Source: JAGVWT01 sp964538405 (GTDB taxonomy: Archaea; Nanobdellota; Nanobdellia; Pacearchaeales; GW2011-AR1). From it: DNA of 7,324 nucleotides. Made by a program: the position numbers and the translations under genes. The stretch spans positions 1 to 7,324 of the forward strand of contig CAZIET010000031.1 of NCBI GenBank assembly GCA_964538405.1. Direction: 5' to 3'. Of this stretch, positions 1 to 5,906 are shown piece by piece (within the stretch, counting starts at the first letter, position 1; each line of letters opens with the position of its first letter). Under the pieces are notes generated by a model. The model ran no database searches and was not told where the DNA came from. It worked only from the letters and a program-made list of their open reading frames with translations.

Positions 1-114
1 GCCACTGACATCCAGCTTGGTCTCTGGTGACGTGTTCCCGATGCCGACGTTGCCTGATGTTGAAACAAATAACGGATAATTAGTCCCTTGCTGGACTTGG
101 AATTGAACGTTTCC
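1..114 (-). other. NVGIG-type tail-fibre/surface-protein repeat segment at window edge
   Basis: Read in the methyltransferase frame, residues about 66-103 contain FQVQQGTNYPLFVSTSG followed by NVGIGNTSPETKLDVSG. This is the familiar repeat (NVGIGTTSP.xKLdVsG) seen before peptidase S74/endosialidase-chaperone tails and in very large surface proteins of phages, CPR bacteria and some archaea. My hand count gives about 49% GC for bases 1-120 and about 36% for 121-300. A methyltransferase domain broken after its second strand and joined to this repeat makes no structural sense. An assembly chimera or a recombination joint near base 105-118 is the likely explanation. Confidence 0.72.
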
Positions 115-309
115 TACACGATGCTTTGCTTTTAATCTATTTGCGATTGCAATATCTTCGGAAGACATATCATATCCTCGAACATGTGATTGGAGATTTT
201 GCCTTGCTAAAAAAACTGCCTGTGTCCCTTCTCCACATCCTGCATCCACTATTATTCTTTTTCCTTTTGTTACGTCTTTCAATACACGTGTTGAAAATAT
301 GTCTGGCAT
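1..309 (-). CDS. SAM-dependent methyltransferase N-terminus, running into an unrelated tail (partial, probably chimeric)
   Basis: Open to the window edge: 103 codons and no stop. Residues 1-65 look like the start of a class I (Rossmann-fold) methyltransferase. The stretch IIVDAGCGEGTQAVFLA at 19-35 is a clear motif I, the glycine-rich loop that binds S-adenosylmethionine, and GYDMSSEDIAIAN at 45-57 fits motif II with its acidic residue (D47) for the ribose. The substrate cannot be told. The ATG lies one base after the uL2 stop (TAAAATG), with a purine-rich GGAAGGAAG upstream, so it is probably the last visible gene of the ribosomal operon, where S19 would normally be. From about residue 66 the sequence stops looking like a methyltransferase and becomes a phage-tail/surface-protein repeat. 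The methyltransferase call is firm for the N-terminal part only; the true C-terminus is not in this window. Confidence 0.72.
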   Translation of the reverse strand, partial: MPDIFSTRVLKDVTKGKRIIVDAGCGEGTQAVFLARQNLQSHVRGYDMSSEDIAIANRLKAKHRVGNVQFQVQQGTNYPLFVSTSGNVGIGNTSPETKLDVSG

Positions 310-310
310 T

Positions 311-1012
311 TTATCTTTTCTTCCTTCCCGTTCTGCTTGGTCTTATGTGTCCGACTCTCTTTCCTGGAGGAGCGTCTCTCTTCGCAGTCTTTCTCTTTGG
401 ATTCTTTCCTCTACCGGAACCGAACGGATGATCAATAACATTGACTTTTATTGCGGATGTTCTAGGATACAATTTACCTCTTGCAAGCATTAAGTGGTGT
501 TTTGTTCCCGCTTTCATGAATGGTTTGTCCAGTCTTCCTTCACCTGCGATTACTCCGATTATGGCTCTGCAGTTTTTATTGAATTCTTTTTCCTGCTTTG
601 AAGGCATCATGACATAGACTTTTTCCCCAAGAGTTCTGTTGACATATGCTGAACTTCCGCCAGTTTTTATGAAAATTCCGCCATCTCCTGGAGATGCTTC
701 GATTGAATAGATATTTGTCTTTATAGGAACGCTTTCAAGCTTTATGATGTTCCCTTCTTTCACTTCTTTTGAATCCAAATTGATTGTTTGTCCTTCTACC
801 ATCCCCTTGAATGCAGGTATGAAGAAAATTCCTTCGTTGTATCTGATCTTTGCTATTGGCGCAGTATGTCCCGCAGAACTCAAAAGACTTACAACTGTTC
901 CCTCTCCCTGTAATTTTGGAGGATACTGCAGTCTGTACTTGAATGCGGCTCTTCTAACCCTGTATGTTCCGCTTCCATGCCCTCTCGCCTGTGAAATTAT
1001 TCTCTTTGCCAT
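311..1012 (-). CDS. rpl2: 50S ribosomal protein uL2 (archaeal type)
   Basis: Large-subunit protein uL2, which binds 23S rRNA near the peptidyl-transferase centre and helps join the subunits. The 233 residues are close to the usual archaeal length of about 240. The N-terminal half is the OB-fold part, including GTVVSLLSSAGHTAPIAKI at 38-56. The second half is the SH3-like barrel with GEGRLDKPFMKAGTKHH (157-173). The signature NVIDHPFGSGRG at 191-202 holds the universally conserved histidine (H195). The tail DAPPGKRVGHI...RTGRKKR is basic, as expected. The ATG sits one base after the ORF114 stop, and no clear Shine-Dalgarno is visible, so translation may be coupled to the gene upstream. The methyltransferase ORF follows after one base, in place of the usual S19. 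Confidence 0.97.
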   Translation of the reverse strand: MAKRIISQARGHGSGTYRVRRAAFKYRLQYPPKLQGEGTVVSLLSSAGHTAPIAKIRYNEGIFFIPAFKGMVEGQTINLDSKEVKEGNIIKLESVPIKTNIYSIEASPGDGGIFIKTGGSSAYVNRTLGEKVYVMMPSKQEKEFNKNCRAIIGVIAGEGRLDKPFMKAGTKHHLMLARGKLYPRTSAIKVNVIDHPFGSGRGKNPKRKTAKRDAPPGKRVGHIRPSRTGRKKR

Positions 1013-1013
1013 T

Positions 1014-1358
1014 TTATTGTTTTTGTGGTGGGTTCATTGCCGTTAATCTTTCTATGTACCCATTATCATTTAATTCATAATTTGTTGAATCAACTTTCTT
1101 AACTCTAGCCCTAAATTCTGAGCTGTTTATTGATAAATCATACAAATTTAATGTAACTGAAAATATTTCTCCATCTATTTCTCTTGTAGGTGCAATAAAT
1201 TCATAATTATCTCCCGTTATCCCAAAACACAACATCTCTGCAATTAGTACTTCTCTTCCACTTTGTTCTACAACCAAAGGTACAGGGGTTCGAGTTTCTT
1301 TTGCGACTGCTAGCGTTCCTTTTATCATGTACAATTTATCTGATATTTCTTGTGTCAT
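1014..1358 (-). CDS. Hypothetical protein (ORF114) between uL23 and uL2
   Basis: I do not recognise this 114-residue protein. It has no signal peptide, membrane segment or metal-binding cluster. Alternating hydrophobic stretches (LYMIKGTLAVA, VPLVVEQ, EVLIAEMLCFGI, EIFSVTLNLYDL) suggest a small mostly beta fold, and there is a single Cys (C44). The ATG directly abuts the uL23 stop (TAAATG), with GGGA about 10 bases upstream, and the TAA is one base before the uL2 ATG. This exact fit argues that it is a real operon member. Hand-counted GC for 1081-1260 is about 31%. It could be a lineage-specific ribosome-associated factor or an unrelated gene that uses the strong operon; the sequence does not decide. 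Confidence 0.75.
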   Translation of the reverse strand: MTQEISDKLYMIKGTLAVAKETRTPVPLVVEQSGREVLIAEMLCFGITGDNYEFIAPTREIDGEIFSVTLNLYDLSINSSEFRARVKKVDSTNYELNDNGYIERLTAMNPPQKQ

Positions 1359-1601
1359 TTAGATTATTCCCAACTTCGTTGCAACATCGATTGCCGGCGA
1401 AGCTTTCTTTAGTTTAACATAAAGATGTTTTTGGTTCCCCCTTATCATTGTTCTAACTCTTTCAACCTTGACATTGAATAATCCTTCAATTTCTTTCTTT
1501 GCTTCTTCTCTTGTTACATCTCTCTGTGTTTCAAAAGTCAAAACATTCTGTGATTCGATAAGCATGACTGCCTTTTCTGTTGTGATTGGTCTTAGATTCA
1601 T
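1359..1601 (-). CDS. rpl23: 50S ribosomal protein uL23 (archaeal type)
   Basis: uL23 binds 23S rRNA at the exit of the nascent-peptide tunnel, where SRP and chaperones dock. The protein is 80 residues, normal for archaea. It shows the N-terminal RPITTEKAVMLIE motif, the central REEAKKEIEGLFNVKVERVRT helix-strand (split here as REEAKKEIEGLF then NVKVERVRT), and the C-terminal KLKKASPAIDVATKLGII strand-helix. The start overlaps the exonuclease stop by four bases (ATGA), and AGGAG lies about 10 bases upstream inside the exonuclease gene. Its normal neighbour uL4 has been displaced by the exonuclease, and uL2 by ORF114. Confidence 0.95.
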   Translation of the reverse strand: MNLRPITTEKAVMLIESQNVLTFETQRDVTREEAKKEIEGLFNVKVERVRTMIRGNQKHLYVKLKKASPAIDVATKLGII

Positions 1602-2254
1602 TTTTTCAATTCTCCTGGAACTTCGAATTTAGCATATTCTGGGAAAATAGATTTGCCCTCTGTGATCCTTGAAAAGCATTCTGCAGCCAATTTTGCGTCG
1701 CCAAGCGCATCATGAGGTTTCCCTTCTTTTATTGTTTCTCCGCTTACCATTATTTTTCTTTCATCCGTAAGTCCGCAGAAATTCAAGGTGTTTGTCAAGT
1801 TCATATCACTTTCCATCCCTTCTGTATCTTTTCCATTCCTTATTTTGAATCCATCATTTAATCTAGAGTAAGTTGCTTGTGCAATTGAATGCAAATCGAA
1901 AGCTCTGTGCTGCATTGTTTTTTTCAAGCCATATTTGTTTGCTTTTATTTCAATGAAAGCCACATCAAATTGTGGATTTTGGCATAATACATTTCTCATC
2001 TTTCTTGTTTGCATCCATTTAAAGAAATTACCCAACAATTCCTCTTGTGATTGTTTTTCAGGATCTCTCAGGTATGCTTCTGTTCTGTCGAAAACCTTTA
2101 ATGCTTCTTCCTGGACTACGTCTTCGTCGTCGATTCTTGCTTCTTCCAAAAATTCTTCCATTGTGTTCAAATCAATTGCCCCTATTTGCCATATTCCGCA
2201 ATTTATTCTATCCATTCCAGATGTTTCAATATCCAAGGCTATTGGTTTTATCAT
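1598..2254 (-). CDS. DEDDh-family 3'-5' exonuclease (DnaQ/RNase T-like)
   Basis: A 218-residue single-domain exonuclease of the DnaQ-like superfamily, which removes nucleotides from 3' ends of DNA or RNA using two metal ions. All five catalytic positions are visible: D8 and E10 in LDIET (Exo I), D97 in CQNPQFDVAF (Exo II), and H181 plus D186 in HDALGDAKL (Exo III, the h subtype). IWQIGAID at 21-28 is the expected strand after Exo I. It has no polymerase, helicase or second domain, so it is a stand-alone enzyme. The substrate is unknown; the arrangement resembles the small Rv2179c-like exoribonuclease group as well as phage-type exonucleases. It overlaps uL4 (upstream) and uL23 (downstream) by four bases each and has a strong Shine-Dalgarno, so it should be made together with ribosomal proteins. 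This suggests, but does not prove, a role in RNA trimming or turnover. Confidence 0.9.
   Translation of the reverse strand: MIKPIALDIETSGMDRINCGIWQIGAIDLNTMEEFLEEARIDDEDVVQEEALKVFDRTEAYLRDPEKQSQEELLGNFFKWMQTRKMRNVLCQNPQFDVAFIEIKANKYGLKKTMQHRAFDLHSIAQATYSRLNDGFKIRNGKDTEGMESDMNLTNTLNFCGLTDERKIMVSGETIKEGKPHDALGDAKLAAECFSRITEGKSIFPEYAKFEVPGELKK
1612..1616 (-). promoter_or_regulatory. Shine-Dalgarno for uL23
   Basis: AGGAG on the minus strand, 10 bases before the ATG at 1601. It lies inside the 3' end of the exonuclease gene and fixes the uL23 start at the ATGA overlap. Confidence 0.6.
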
Positions 2255-3048
2255 TTTAATCTCTCCCCTAATTCTTTAATTGCATTTTCAGTATAAACTG
2301 TCAATCTTCCCTGCCCCCCAGAAGCCAAATCAGTAACATTCAAATTGCTTGCATTTGCAACATCAAAGACCTTTGTTTTTACTTTTTCATCTTTTCCTGT
2401 AACTATTAATAATCCTGCGTTTTCCTTGTATCTTCTTCCTCTTAATTTTCCTTTTCCGCTTCTTACTTCCTTGTTTCTTACTCCAACAACAAAAACTTTC
2501 TCTCCCATTATCTTTTTCAAGGTTTCAAGAAGTTGTTTTGTTTTCAAAGAAGACAATTTTGATTCTACGATGAACGGAAGTCCTTTAACTTCAACCTTGT
2601 TTAGTCTTGAATATTTTTTCCTGACTTCATTTTCATTTGCCGTTGCTGTGATTGCAGATTTCATTGCAAGAGTTAGTTCTTTTTTGTTGATTTTTTTTCT
2701 TATTAACAAATGTTCTATCTTTGGGGGATGTGCTCTTCTTCCACCCCTCATTGCTGGAACTCCTGCTCCAACCCAGTTGAATTGTGATCCTCTTCTACTC
2801 ATTATTTTTCTTGGAACCCTTGACATTCCTCTTCCATAGCTGACCTTCCATGCGTGTCTCTTGTGTCTTATTTTACCGCTTGCAGAATATTTCATTCCTG
2901 CATATTGTGATGGAGCGTAAGGCTGCATTGTTTTCTTTGCCTCAACAATTCTTGCTATCAAATCATCTCTTATTTTTTCCGAAAAAAATTCTGGCAATTC
3001 TATTTCCTTAACTTTCTTGCCTTCTATTGATAATATTGTTGCTTTCAT
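2251..3048 (-). CDS. rpl4: 50S ribosomal protein uL4 (archaeal/eukaryotic L4 type)
   Basis: uL4 is an early assembly protein of the large subunit; its long loop lines the peptide exit tunnel. The 265 residues match archaeal L4 (about 250-270), longer than bacterial L4. The extended loop lies at about 45-110, rich in Arg/Lys/Gly (SYGRGMSRVPRK, then GAGVPAMRGGRRAHPPK). The archaeal/eukaryotic motif RSGKGKLRGRRYK is at 196-208, and the C-terminal core ends with SGGQGRLTVYTENAIKELG. Its ATG overlaps the ORF102 stop (ATGA) and its own stop overlaps the exonuclease start (ATGA). The nearby AGGA is only two bases from the start, so translational coupling is likely. Confidence 0.97.
   Translation of the reverse strand: MKATILSIEGKKVKEIELPEFFSEKIRDDLIARIVEAKKTMQPYAPSQYAGMKYSASGKIRHKRHAWKVSYGRGMSRVPRKIMSRRGSQFNWVGAGVPAMRGGRRAHPPKIEHLLIRKKINKKELTLAMKSAITATANENEVRKKYSRLNKVEVKGLPFIVESKLSSLKTKQLLETLKKIMGEKVFVVGVRNKEVRSGKGKLRGRRYKENAGLLIVTGKDEKVKTKVFDVANASNLNVTDLASGGQGRLTVYTENAIKELGERLK
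2263..2269 (-). promoter_or_regulatory. Shine-Dalgarno for the exonuclease
   Basis: AGGGGAG on the minus strand, 8 bases before the ATG at 2254, inside the last codons of uL4. It is the strongest ribosome-binding site I see in the operon and supports the start that overlaps the uL4 stop. Confidence 0.65.
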
Positions 3049-3353
3049 TTTCCTAAGTCATTTAGAGTACTATTTAATTGCGGGAATCTGTCCGAAGGTT
3101 GATATGTAAATTTTCTATCTCCCCCCTCTTCAGTAAATGGTGATCCATAATGCATAGCAGAGCCGGTTGGATGTGATCCTTCGCTATCTGAATAAGTGGT
3201 TTCTACAATTCCATTACCAACCCTCTTCACAGTTCTTATCATTGTTCCACCTTCATACATTGCTATAACTGCCTCATCTCTTTCTGGAAGCAAAACAGGC
3301 CTCACGTTAGCCCAAGAAGATTTATTTCCTGCTTTAGTATCAATAGTTTTCAT
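3045..3353 (-). CDS. Hypothetical protein (ORF102) between uL3 and uL4
   Basis: Not recognised. It is a 102-residue soluble protein with no Cys, signal peptide or membrane segment, and is rich in Gly, Ser, Thr and charged residues, especially in the second half (YSDSEGSHPTGSAMHYGSP), which may be disordered. The middle (EAVIAMYEGGTMIRTVKRVG) could form a small beta hairpin. The ATG overlaps the uL3 stop by four bases and its TGA overlaps the uL4 ATG by four bases; GGGAA lies about 8 bases before the start. Such exact double overlap is unlikely by chance in a non-coding spacer, so I treat it as a real gene. Its function is unknown; context allows a ribosome-related role. Confidence 0.75.
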   Translation of the reverse strand: MKTIDTKAGNKSSWANVRPVLLPERDEAVIAMYEGGTMIRTVKRVGNGIVETTYSDSEGSHPTGSAMHYGSPFTEEGGDRKFTYQPSDRFPQLNSTLNDLGK

Positions 3354-4300
3354 CTTAAAATTCCCAAGAAGTCAAGATTTTTCTTAACTTGTTTTTTAGT
3401 TTCTTTCAAAGGAACTGTTATAAGCAACTGTCTTTTTGACGGTCCTTGTATGCTACCGTTGACGATTATATATTCTGTTTTTATATCACCGAAATTTTTT
3501 ATGTTTGTAAGTTCTTTTTTATTTTCAGCTTTTCCAATATCAACTATCTTACTGTTCTTTGTAACTCTTGTATACATTCCCATGTTTCCTGCCTGGGCTG
3601 CCTTGAAAGTAACCCTTGATGGATGCCATGGAGCCAGGTTTCCCGGACGTCTTTGCCCCTTTTCAGATTTGTGTGATTTCAATGAGATTCCAAATCTTTT
3701 TACTGGACCGACCCAGCCTTTTCCAGTTGTTAATCCCCTGAAGTCAATTACTTCTCCTTTAGCAAAAGTATTTGTTACAGAAAGTTCCTTGTTCATGTTT
3801 TCCTTGACAAAGTTGATTTTTTCATCAACTGTTCCAGAAAGTCCTATTTCTGTTAAGTCAGGAGTTTTTTTAATATTGGTTTTTTTTGGTATAGAATAAG
3901 CTATGATCCTTACGTCATCGTAAGTATCTTTTTTTTCTAGGCTGTGTTTGTGTTCCTTTGTTTTTGGAAGCTTTACAACTCTTTTTAGTTCCTTGTCTAT
4001 GTTGTCGTTAAGGATTTCTCCAACAACATTTCCGTGTTTATAGAGTCTTATTGAGAATATTTTCATTGGGGGACATTCGACGATTGTAGCCGGAATGACT
4101 ATTTTCTTGCCTTTAGTCATTGAATTTGGTGTGTTATCTTTAACAGAAAGAGAGACCATTCCTGCCTTATAGGCAATGAATGCTTGGGGATTTTTTTTGG
4201 AATTTAAAGCAGCCCAGTTCACTCTAGGCAAGAATTTATCCGCCCTTTTTCTGGGCCATACTTGCAGACTTCCTTTCTTTGGTGACTTTAATGTTGGCAT
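3350..4300 (-). CDS. rpl3: 50S ribosomal protein uL3 (archaeal type)
   Basis: First gene of the operon. uL3 initiates large-subunit assembly and reaches into the peptidyl-transferase centre. Its 316 residues are slightly shorter than typical archaeal L3 (about 330-350). The N-terminus (SPKKGSLQVWPRKRADKFLPR) is archaeal/eukaryotic in style. IAYKAGMVSLSV (42-53) and the central GLTTGKGWVGPVKRFG (189-204) are family signatures. PGNLAPWHPSRVTF (219-232) is the basic finger with the W-H pair. NGSIQGPSKRQLLITVP (281-297) closes the fold. The start is supported by the match of the N-terminus to the family; no clear Shine-Dalgarno is present. A short out-of-frame ATG lies 19 bases upstream. The stop overlaps ORF102 (ATGA). 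Confidence 0.97.
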   Translation of the reverse strand: MPTLKSPKKGSLQVWPRKRADKFLPRVNWAALNSKKNPQAFIAYKAGMVSLSVKDNTPNSMTKGKKIVIPATIVECPPMKIFSIRLYKHGNVVGEILNDNIDKELKRVVKLPKTKEHKHSLEKKDTYDDVRIIAYSIPKKTNIKKTPDLTEIGLSGTVDEKINFVKENMNKELSVTNTFAKGEVIDFRGLTTGKGWVGPVKRFGISLKSHKSEKGQRRPGNLAPWHPSRVTFKAAQAGNMGMYTRVTKNSKIVDIGKAENKKELTNIKNFGDIKTEYIIVNGSIQGPSKRQLLITVPLKETKKQVKKNLDFLGILR

Positions 4301-4356
4301 TTCTAATTATTGCTTGCATTTTACTGTCCTGGAACAATATCTTATGAAAAAAGAGG

Positions 4357-4363
4357 TTTAAAA
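4357..4363 (-). promoter_or_regulatory. TATA-like box for the ribosomal-protein operon
   Basis: TTTTAAA on the minus strand, centred at about 4360 in the 91-base gap upstream of uL3. The usual archaeal spacing of about 26 bases would start transcription near 4334, giving a leader of about 34 bases. A run of six T on this strand (4352-4347), just downstream, could also end transcripts coming from the HEPN-like gene. No BRE is obvious, so the call is moderate. Confidence 0.45.
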
Positions 4364-4391
4364 GCCTTACTGGAACTGGGATTGTTAAATC

Positions 4392-5039
4392 TTAGGGACT
4401 TATAGCGATTTTATCTTCTTTGTCGCTTGCGGGACTCGTCAAGGCTTTCTTTAGGTCTTCTATACTAATTTTTAGTGTAGGAAATTCACTTAAAAAGATA
4501 CTATCAATTTCTTTAACCAGTAAAATTACTTCTTCCTTAAATATACCAACTAAATCATTCAAGTCTTTACAAGAATCAAGTCTTTTATCAATAAGACTAA
4601 ATTTTCTTCCATCCTTTATTACATTATTGAAAGCTTCTTGAAGAACAAGATTATGTTGAAAAGAGTTCCTAACTTCCCCTATCGTTATCAAACCAGAAAT
4701 TATTTTTTTATTATTGATAAATGGAATCACTTCCCTATTGCCTTTATTATTTGGTTTATCTGTGTGAATTAACATAGACAAAAATCTAATTTTAGAAATA
4801 AAACTACAATACTCTGATTTTAAAAATTTGATAATTGAACTATGGCGAACGCTGTTGTCATATCCAAAATACCATGATAAGATAGCATCTACTCTGTCTT
4901 CTACATATAACTGACCATTTAAGAAAACATTTCTCGGATTTTTATCTTCTAATGCTTCATAGACATTAAAGAAAGTCAGAGGTATCCCTGTATTTGTTAT
5001 GATTCTTTTTACACCATCAACTCCTTTATTTTCTTCCAT
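4392..5039 (-). CDS. HEPN-like helical protein (MltR/DUF4145-like), accessory
   Basis: A 215-residue protein, probably all-helical. The key feature is GEVRNSFQHN at 121-130: R124 and H129 form an R-x4-H with Asn after the Arg, the RNxxxH pattern of HEPN domains, many of which are metal-independent RNases or toxins. Upstream, YVEDRVDAILSWYFGY (45-60) and the helix SFISKIRFLSMLIH (79-92) match the order of helices in MltR/DUF4145-like HEPN relatives. No nucleotidyltransferase (MNT) partner is present next door, so a two-gene toxin-antitoxin pair is not shown. Hand-counted GC in 4501-4800 is about 26%, well below its neighbours, and the ATG lies inside the end of a transposase remnant, so the gene is probably acquired. 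The HEPN assignment rests on motif and helix order only. Confidence 0.55.
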   Translation of the reverse strand: MEENKGVDGVKRIITNTGIPLTFFNVYEALEDKNPRNVFLNGQLYVEDRVDAILSWYFGYDNSVRHSSIIKFLKSEYCSFISKIRFLSMLIHTDKPNNKGNREVIPFINNKKIISGLITIGEVRNSFQHNLVLQEAFNNVIKDGRKFSLIDKRLDSCKDLNDLVGIFKEEVILLVKEIDSIFLSEFPTLKISIEDLKKALTSPASDKEDKIAISP

Positions 5040-5166
5040 CTTCTAAACTCTTTAACAATAATCCTTCCCATTTATTAGGATTGTTGAGTTGTATCCCACA
5101 TTTCTCAGCAGGTGTTTTCTTATCCTTGAAATTCTTACTTATGAAATTATAATGGGCTTCTAAGCT
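5026..5166 (-). pseudogene. Transposase C-terminal remnant (DDE/rve type)
   Basis: Between the two neighbouring genes there is a minus-strand frame of 46 codons ending in TAA at 5028-5026, with no start codon. It reads EAHYNFISKNFKDKKTPAEK, then CGIQLNNPNKWEGLLLKS. This is the usual C-terminus of integrase-core transposases (YNFIRPHxxLxxKTPAExxGI followed by a K/N-W motif). Only the tail is left: the DDE catalytic core is absent, and a TGA at 5169-5167 closes the frame upstream. It overlaps the stop of the 232-aa gene and the first 14 bases of the HEPN-like gene. No terminal inverted repeat was found by eye. Confidence 0.65.
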
Positions 5167-5858
5167 TCAAAATCCAATTCAGTCTTCACTTCCTTTCCGT
5201 CAATATTTGTGATTCTAGTTATTTTACCCTTTCTTTTTGCCATTTCCCTTATTTTTGCAAAATCCTTCTCATCTTTTGGAGCAATTATTTCTGTTATACT
5301 CAGATTGTGAGCCACACTGACTTTCTTGCCGTTTTGAAGGTCCCAGAAGAAATCTTCCCTTATTTTTGAATAGAATTTTTCATCCGCTTCCAATTGGCAA
5401 AATTTGTCATCTATCTTGTCCTCATCCTTGCCTGGTTTTGGAAGTTTGGGCTTCATTTTCAACTTAAAACCATCCCCTTCCATATTCAACAGCGTAAAGT
5501 AAGATTCATCTTCTAATTTTAAAATTTGATCTTTGGTCAATTCTTGAAGGGCAATATTGTTTTGATAATATAATCCTCCCTTTTTTGTTTCGGAGTTTCC
5601 GATTATTCCATTCATAGACATAATATTTGAAATGTCTTTTTTGCTTAAGATTATCCCAGAGACTTTGGAATTCCCGAATTCTGCGCAGACCTTAACCAGA
5701 TCGTTGGCAAATTCAAAACTGCTTTTGACTTTGAGTTTCTTTGACTTCCACAAACTAATAAGAAATCTGTTCCTATACTCCCCCTTACCAAATCGTATAA
5801 ATCTAGAATGAACTTTGTCATCAACGTCCCCAATAAAAATCTTTTTCATAAAATTCAT
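5160..5858 (-). CDS. Conserved-looking protein of unknown function (232 aa)
   Basis: I cannot name the function. The protein is soluble, with no membrane segment or signal peptide. The most distinctive stretch is HSRFIRFGKGEYRNRFLI at 17-34, followed by KVKSSFEFANDLVKV (43-57). I have the impression of similar proteins with an H-x-x-F-x-R-F-x-K-G motif in DPANN archaea, but this is memory and not a search. A Lys/Pro-rich linker (KMKPKLPKPGKDEDK, 134-148) separates the N-terminal part from a C-terminal domain (about 150-232) that contains VAHNLSITEIIAPKDEKDFA. A leaderless promoter supports the first ATG; a second Met at codon 4 is possible. A transposase scar lies directly at its 3' end, so the last residues could be altered by an insertion. 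Confidence 0.8.
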   Translation of the reverse strand: MNFMKKIFIGDVDDKVHSRFIRFGKGEYRNRFLISLWKSKKLKVKSSFEFANDLVKVCAEFGNSKVSGIILSKKDISNIMSMNGIIGNSETKKGGLYYQNNIALQELTKDQILKLEDESYFTLLNMEGDGFKLKMKPKLPKPGKDEDKIDDKFCQLEADEKFYSKIREDFFWDLQNGKKVSVAHNLSITEIIAPKDEKDFAKIREMAKRKGKITRITNIDGKEVKTELDFEA

Positions 5859-5879
5859 TTTACTTATTATCGGCTGTCA

Positions 5880-5887
5880 ATTATAAA
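5880..5887 (-). promoter_or_regulatory. TATA box of the 232-aa gene (leaderless)
   Basis: TTTATAAT on the minus strand, preceded by AAGG. Its centre (about 5884) is 26 bases from the ATG at 5858, the archaeal TATA-to-start distance, so the transcript should begin at or next to the start codon. Confidence 0.6.
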
Positions 5888-5906
5888 CCTTTTCTTACAC
5901 CATAGA

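Noticed and set aside
126..493. Plus-strand ORFs at 126-431 and 299-493
   Set aside because: Antisense shadows of the methyltransferase and uL2 genes; their hydrophobic, Leu/Phe-rich products are what the complement of Lys/Glu-rich coding gives.
2345..2839. Plus-strand 164-codon ORF
   Set aside because: Lies wholly antisense to uL4, which has firm family motifs; Phe/Ser/Leu-rich shadow.
3450..3899. Plus-strand 149-codon ORF
   Set aside because: Antisense to the conserved core of uL3; no promoter or ribosome-binding site.
4239..4319. Short upstream ORF on the minus strand starting 19 bases before the uL3 ATG
   Set aside because: It is out of frame with uL3, only about 26 codons, mostly inside the uL3 gene, and has no clear ribosome-binding site. 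A leader-peptide role cannot be supported.
4392..5166. Complete toxin-antitoxin operon or intact insertion sequence
   Set aside because: No MNT or other antitoxin gene is adjacent, the transposase core is missing, and I found no terminal inverted repeats or target-site duplication by eye.
5651..5833. Minus-strand 60-codon ORF inside the 232-aa gene
   Set aside because: Alternative frame of a better-supported gene that has a correctly spaced promoter.
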